DNA from: Luteolibacter rhizosphaerae
GTDB lineage: Bacteria > Verrucomicrobiota > Verrucomicrobiia > Verrucomicrobiales > Akkermansiaceae
Direction of reading: 5' to 3'
DNA length: 64,000 bases
NCBI RefSeq assembly: GCF_025950095.1
Contig: NZ_JAPDDR010000001.1
Coordinates: 496,001 to 560,000 of the forward strand
The notes beneath the pieces were generated by a model. That model was not told the DNA's origin. It did no database searches and worked only from the letters and a program-made list of their open reading frames with translations. Position numbers and translations under genes: made by a program. Positions 61,806 through 64,000 of the stretch are shown here, piece after piece (within the stretch, counting starts at the first letter, position 1; each line of letters starts with the position of its first letter).

Positions 61806-63115
61806 TGCTCGAAAATCTGGATCTCGTTCAAGCCTCCTCCTTGGCAGGGGTGGTCCGGCTTCCGCTTCGGGTGGGCGTAGTGGGAGCTTACCACCACTTT
61901 CACGTAACGAAGCTGCTGCGGCCCGAAGGTGAAGCGATGAAAGGGGAACTCCTCGCCGCGCTTCACCGCGATGCGTGGCAACTCGCCTTCGGTGAGGGGG
62001 AAGAAGCTCTTGTTATCAAGCGATCCGAAGACCTCGAACACTGCCGTGCCGCGGTCGTCGATATCGCGGTTGTTCGTGTTCTGCAGGGCGACGCTACCCA
62101 CCGTCGATTCTTCTAGCAGGTCAACCGTGAACTCGCCGTTCTCGCCATCCGGTGCGAGCCAGAAGGACCAATCACCCGGCACGCCGCTGTCATTGAGGCG
62201 GCCATCCGTGAGATTGTCCGGCGGGAAGATGGAGCCGTGCGGGCGGGTGCAGTAGCCCGGGCTGAAGACCGGCTTGCCGAGCGCCAGGTTTCCTTCCTCC
62301 TGCTGTGTGCCGGGTGAGATGCGGGTGTGATTGACCAGCATCACCGGGGATTCGTCGAGGGCGGCGAGCAGCTTCGGTCTGCCGGATTCGCGCACCAGCG
62401 CGCGGCTTTCTCCGACGCCGAGACGGGTCGGCGCTTGTTGTGTGGTCTGCACTTCCACCTCGCCCTTGAAGACTTCTGTTAGGACGACGGGGGCCGCTCC
62501 ATCGCTTCCGACCGCAAGGCCGAACTCCGTGCCGAGATCCACGAATCGCCCGCCGGGAGTATCGATACGAAAGCCCTCTGCGCCATCCGGCGTGTGAACG
62601 GAGACACGGCCGTGGGACACGGACAGCGCTTCCTTCTCATCGAGACGGAAGCGGCATGGTCCTTCCAGCACGACACTGGCCCCGCTGGGGAAGCCGAGCT
62701 TGATGAAGCCGCGGCGGAACTCCACTGGCACCGCCACGGGGAGCCGCCCGCTGGAAGGAGTGGGGGAGCCTTCCGACCATGCCACGCCTTGGGCATCGAC
62801 CACGTTGGCGATCGGTCCGCGAGGCCGGGATATGAAGAAGGTGGCAAGGGCTGCGGTGAGAGTCAGCACCGCCACCGCGGCCAGACGGTGGCGGCGGTAG
62901 AAGGGCAGAGGCTTTTTCTGCGGGGCCGCCGCCTCGAAATAGGAGGGCGCCGCCGCTTTGCGGATGAGAGCGGAATGCAGGGCCGCCGCCCGGCGGTAGC
63001 GGGTGCGGTTCTCGGAGCTGCTCCGCAAGAGATCGTTCAATTCCCCACGCTCCGCCTCCCCGAGAGAACCCTCGAAAAGCGCATGAAGGAGGAGATCAAG
63101 ACGGTCTTCTTTCAT
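61802..63115 (-). CDS. FecR-like membrane protein with discoidin-type C-terminus
   Basis: A 437-residue protein. The cytoplasmic N-terminal part (about 1-70) resembles Verrucomicrobial anti-sigma N-termini (LLLHALFEGSLGEAERGELNDLLR). One membrane segment lies at about 77-96. It is followed by a FecR-type periplasmic domain (about 130-245, with IDTPGGRFVDLGTEFGLAV) and a C-terminal F5/8C/discoidin-like domain (about 270-437). The start at 63115 overlaps the sigma stop as ATGA. The discoidin domain may bind the glycan or partner that the operon handles. Confidence 0.9.
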   Translation of the reverse strand: MKEDRLDLLLHALFEGSLGEAERGELNDLLRSSSENRTRYRRAAALHSALIRKAAAPSYFEAAAPQKKPLPFYRRHRLAAVAVLTLTAALATFFISRPRGPIANVVDAQGVAWSEGSPTPSSGRLPVAVPVEFRRGFIKLGFPSGASVVLEGPCRFRLDEKEALSVSHGRVSVHTPDGAEGFRIDTPGGRFVDLGTEFGLAVGSDGAAPVVLTEVFKGEVEVQTTQQAPTRLGVGESRALVRESGRPKLLAALDESPVMLVNHTRISPGTQQEEGNLALGKPVFSPGYCTRPHGSIFPPDNLTDGRLNDSGVPGDWSFWLAPDGENGEFTVDLLEESTVGSVALQNTNNRDIDDRGTAVFEVFGSLDNKSFFPLTEGELPRIAVKRGEEFPFHRFTFGPQQLRYVKVVVSSHYAHPKRKPDHPCQGGGLNEIQIFEQ

Positions 63116-63630
63116 GGCGTGGCGAGCTTGCGCTCGATACAGGTTTCGAGCGCCTTGCGGATCCGCATGAGGGCTAGCGAGAGGGCTGTCGGTGTCTGCC
63201 CGCGCTGCTCCGCCAAGTGCTGGACCGAGGAGCCGGGCGCATAGCGGGCAAGGATCAGCTCGCGCTGGCGCTGCGTCAGCTCGTGCAGACACCTTTCCAA
63301 GGCTTGCTCCAGTTCGCCCGCGCTTTCTTCACGGCATTCGGCGGCCAAAATCTCCACCAGCGAATCATCGAAGACGTGGCGGTCCCGGCCGGCATCGCGG
63401 CGGGCGGCCTTCACTTGGTAGAGGGCGATGGTGAAGGCCCACGGGAGGAAAGGCTGGGCCGGATCGTATTCCGCCGCCTTCCGCCACAGCACGAGATTCG
63501 TCTCCTGTGCCACATCGTCCGCCAGCATGCGGTCGGGCAGCAGGGACAGGATGTAGCGGTGGATCTCCGGCTGGTGCCGGGCGATCAGACCTACGATCCT
63601 TTCCTCGGGGCTATGGGTTTCGGCGGACAT
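63112..63630 (-). CDS. ECF sigma factor (Rhodopirellula/Verrucomicrobium type)
   Basis: A 172-residue ECF sigma of the TIGR02989-like group that usually precedes FecR-like regulators in PVC bacteria. Region 2 contains RYILSLLPDRMLADDVAQETNLVLWRKA, with LPWAFTIALYQVKAARRD; region 4 contains ELTQRQRELILARYAPGSSVQHLAEQRGQTP. A GTG start two codons further upstream (ending at 63636) is possible. It is the first gene of the operon. The promoter must lie in the 70 bases between it and the DUF3500 gene's end. Confidence 0.92.
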   Translation of the reverse strand: MSAETHSPEERIVGLIARHQPEIHRYILSLLPDRMLADDVAQETNLVLWRKAAEYDPAQPFLPWAFTIALYQVKAARRDAGRDRHVFDDSLVEILAAECREESAGELEQALERCLHELTQRQRELILARYAPGSSVQHLAEQRGQTPTALSLALMRIRKALETCIERKLATP

Positions 63631-63706
63631 CTCCACCCGGGTTTACCAGAAAGCGGCGAAATCTTTCGCGGGAATTTCAAAGGCGGCCCGGCGTGAGCGT
63701 AGATCT

Positions 63707-64000
63707 TCAATGATCCCCCCCATCCAGCTCATGCTGGTGGTAGTGCTCGCTCAACTTGTCGTGACCGAAGTCGCCCTCGAAATCGCGCCAGGTGGCGTGG
63801 ATGTGGTTTGCGTTGTTTTGGGTATTCGCCGCCTCCATCAGGAAGGTCGGTCCTTGGACGCGATAGTACCACGCTTCGCCTCGCTTCGTGCCGCCGGCCC
63901 AGCCAAAGCGGATCTTGTCGATCCCGGCCTTCTCGATCTTCTGCATGTCGGCATCGGCGAGTTCCTTGCGGTGGCGTCCGATATACTCGTTGATCAGCGC
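63707..64000 (-). CDS. Partial DUF3500 protein, C-terminus
   Basis: Only the last 97 codons are present; the gene enters from the right edge, and its frame is open from 64000 without a break. The visible part has KIRFGWAGG, EAWYYRVQGPTFLMEAANTQNNANHIH and a histidine-rich end HYHQHE, the C-terminal pattern of DUF3500 proteins. Function is unknown. It is encoded upstream of the ECF–FecR operon on the same strand. Confidence 0.85.
   Translation of the reverse strand, partial: ALINEYIGRHRKELADADMQKIEKAGIDKIRFGWAGGTKRGEAWYYRVQGPTFLMEAANTQNNANHIHATWRDFEGDFGHDKLSEHYHQHELDGGDH

Overview
This 64-kb GC-rich window looks like chromosomal DNA from the Verrucomicrobiota, probably Verrucomicrobiae of the Luteolibacter type. 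This is inferred from gene content: a PSCyt1/PSD1 (DUF1549/DUF1553) plus DUF1501 operon behind an ECF sigma and a FecR-like regulator, a partial DUF3500 gene, ECF sigma–Ser/Thr kinase pairs, SHD1-domain thioredoxin-like proteins, a Chlamydia-type Na+/H+ antiporter, CotH/lamin-tail giant proteins and GYF_2/DUF4190 membrane proteins. I see no phage, integrase, IS element or CRISPR array. The only mobile-type gene is a REP-associated tyrosine transposase (RAYT) with its REP sequences.

Layout. 1-4.1 kb: a partial secreted protein, rpsO–pnp with a structured leader, a small zinc-ribbon protein and an M50 protease. 4.7-7.3 kb: a minus-strand run rex – ECF sigma – membrane anti-sigma-like protein with a YfbK-type region. 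8-16.2 kb: two giant secreted proteins sharing a ~230-residue module. One also carries a sugar dehydrogenase domain and a di-heme cytochrome region. 16.2-22.8 kb: a hairpin-rich leader, then ECF sigma, Ser/Thr kinase and two related membrane-anchored proteins, three of them coupled by ATGA overlaps. 22.8-27 kb: DUF4272 and a 2-oxo acid dehydrogenase operon (E1 alpha, E1 beta, E2). 27.1-31.6 kb: a 1501-residue CotH kinase/lamin-tail secreted protein.

31.8-35.8 kb: alkyltransferase-like protein, a small hypothetical, an SHD1–thioredoxin protein, a nucleotidyltransferase, the RAYT/REP locus and a dCMP deaminase. 35.8-42.1 kb: a carbohydrate locus with an XylR-type regulator divergent from a secreted GH9-like enzyme and two MFS transporters. 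42.1-54.8 kb: housekeeping genes, including eukaryotic-type HisA, CorA-like, MtfA-like peptidase, FabV, a GYF/DUF4190/DUF2752 cluster, riboflavin synthase, antiporter, a cysteine-poor thioredoxin-fold lipoprotein, TrxB, QueE, cobalamin adenosyltransferase, Smr, tRNA-His and RNase III. 54.8-64 kb: a sugar phosphate isomerase-like protein, an OmpH-like protein with an ECF sigma and small membrane protein, then the ECF–FecR–PSD1–DUF1501 operon and the 3' part of a DUF3500 gene.

The strongest theme is signalling: four ECF sigma factors, each followed by a membrane protein or kinase that could control it. The most plausible undescribed items are the sigma–kinase–tandem-paralog operon, the repeated module of the two giant proteins, the anti-sigma/YfbK-like fusion, the mirrored SHD1/thioredoxin architectures and the REP/RAYT locus. 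Start codons are often uncertain because Shine-Dalgarno sequences are weak. Where the longest open frame begins in an implausible extension I chose an internal start and say so.
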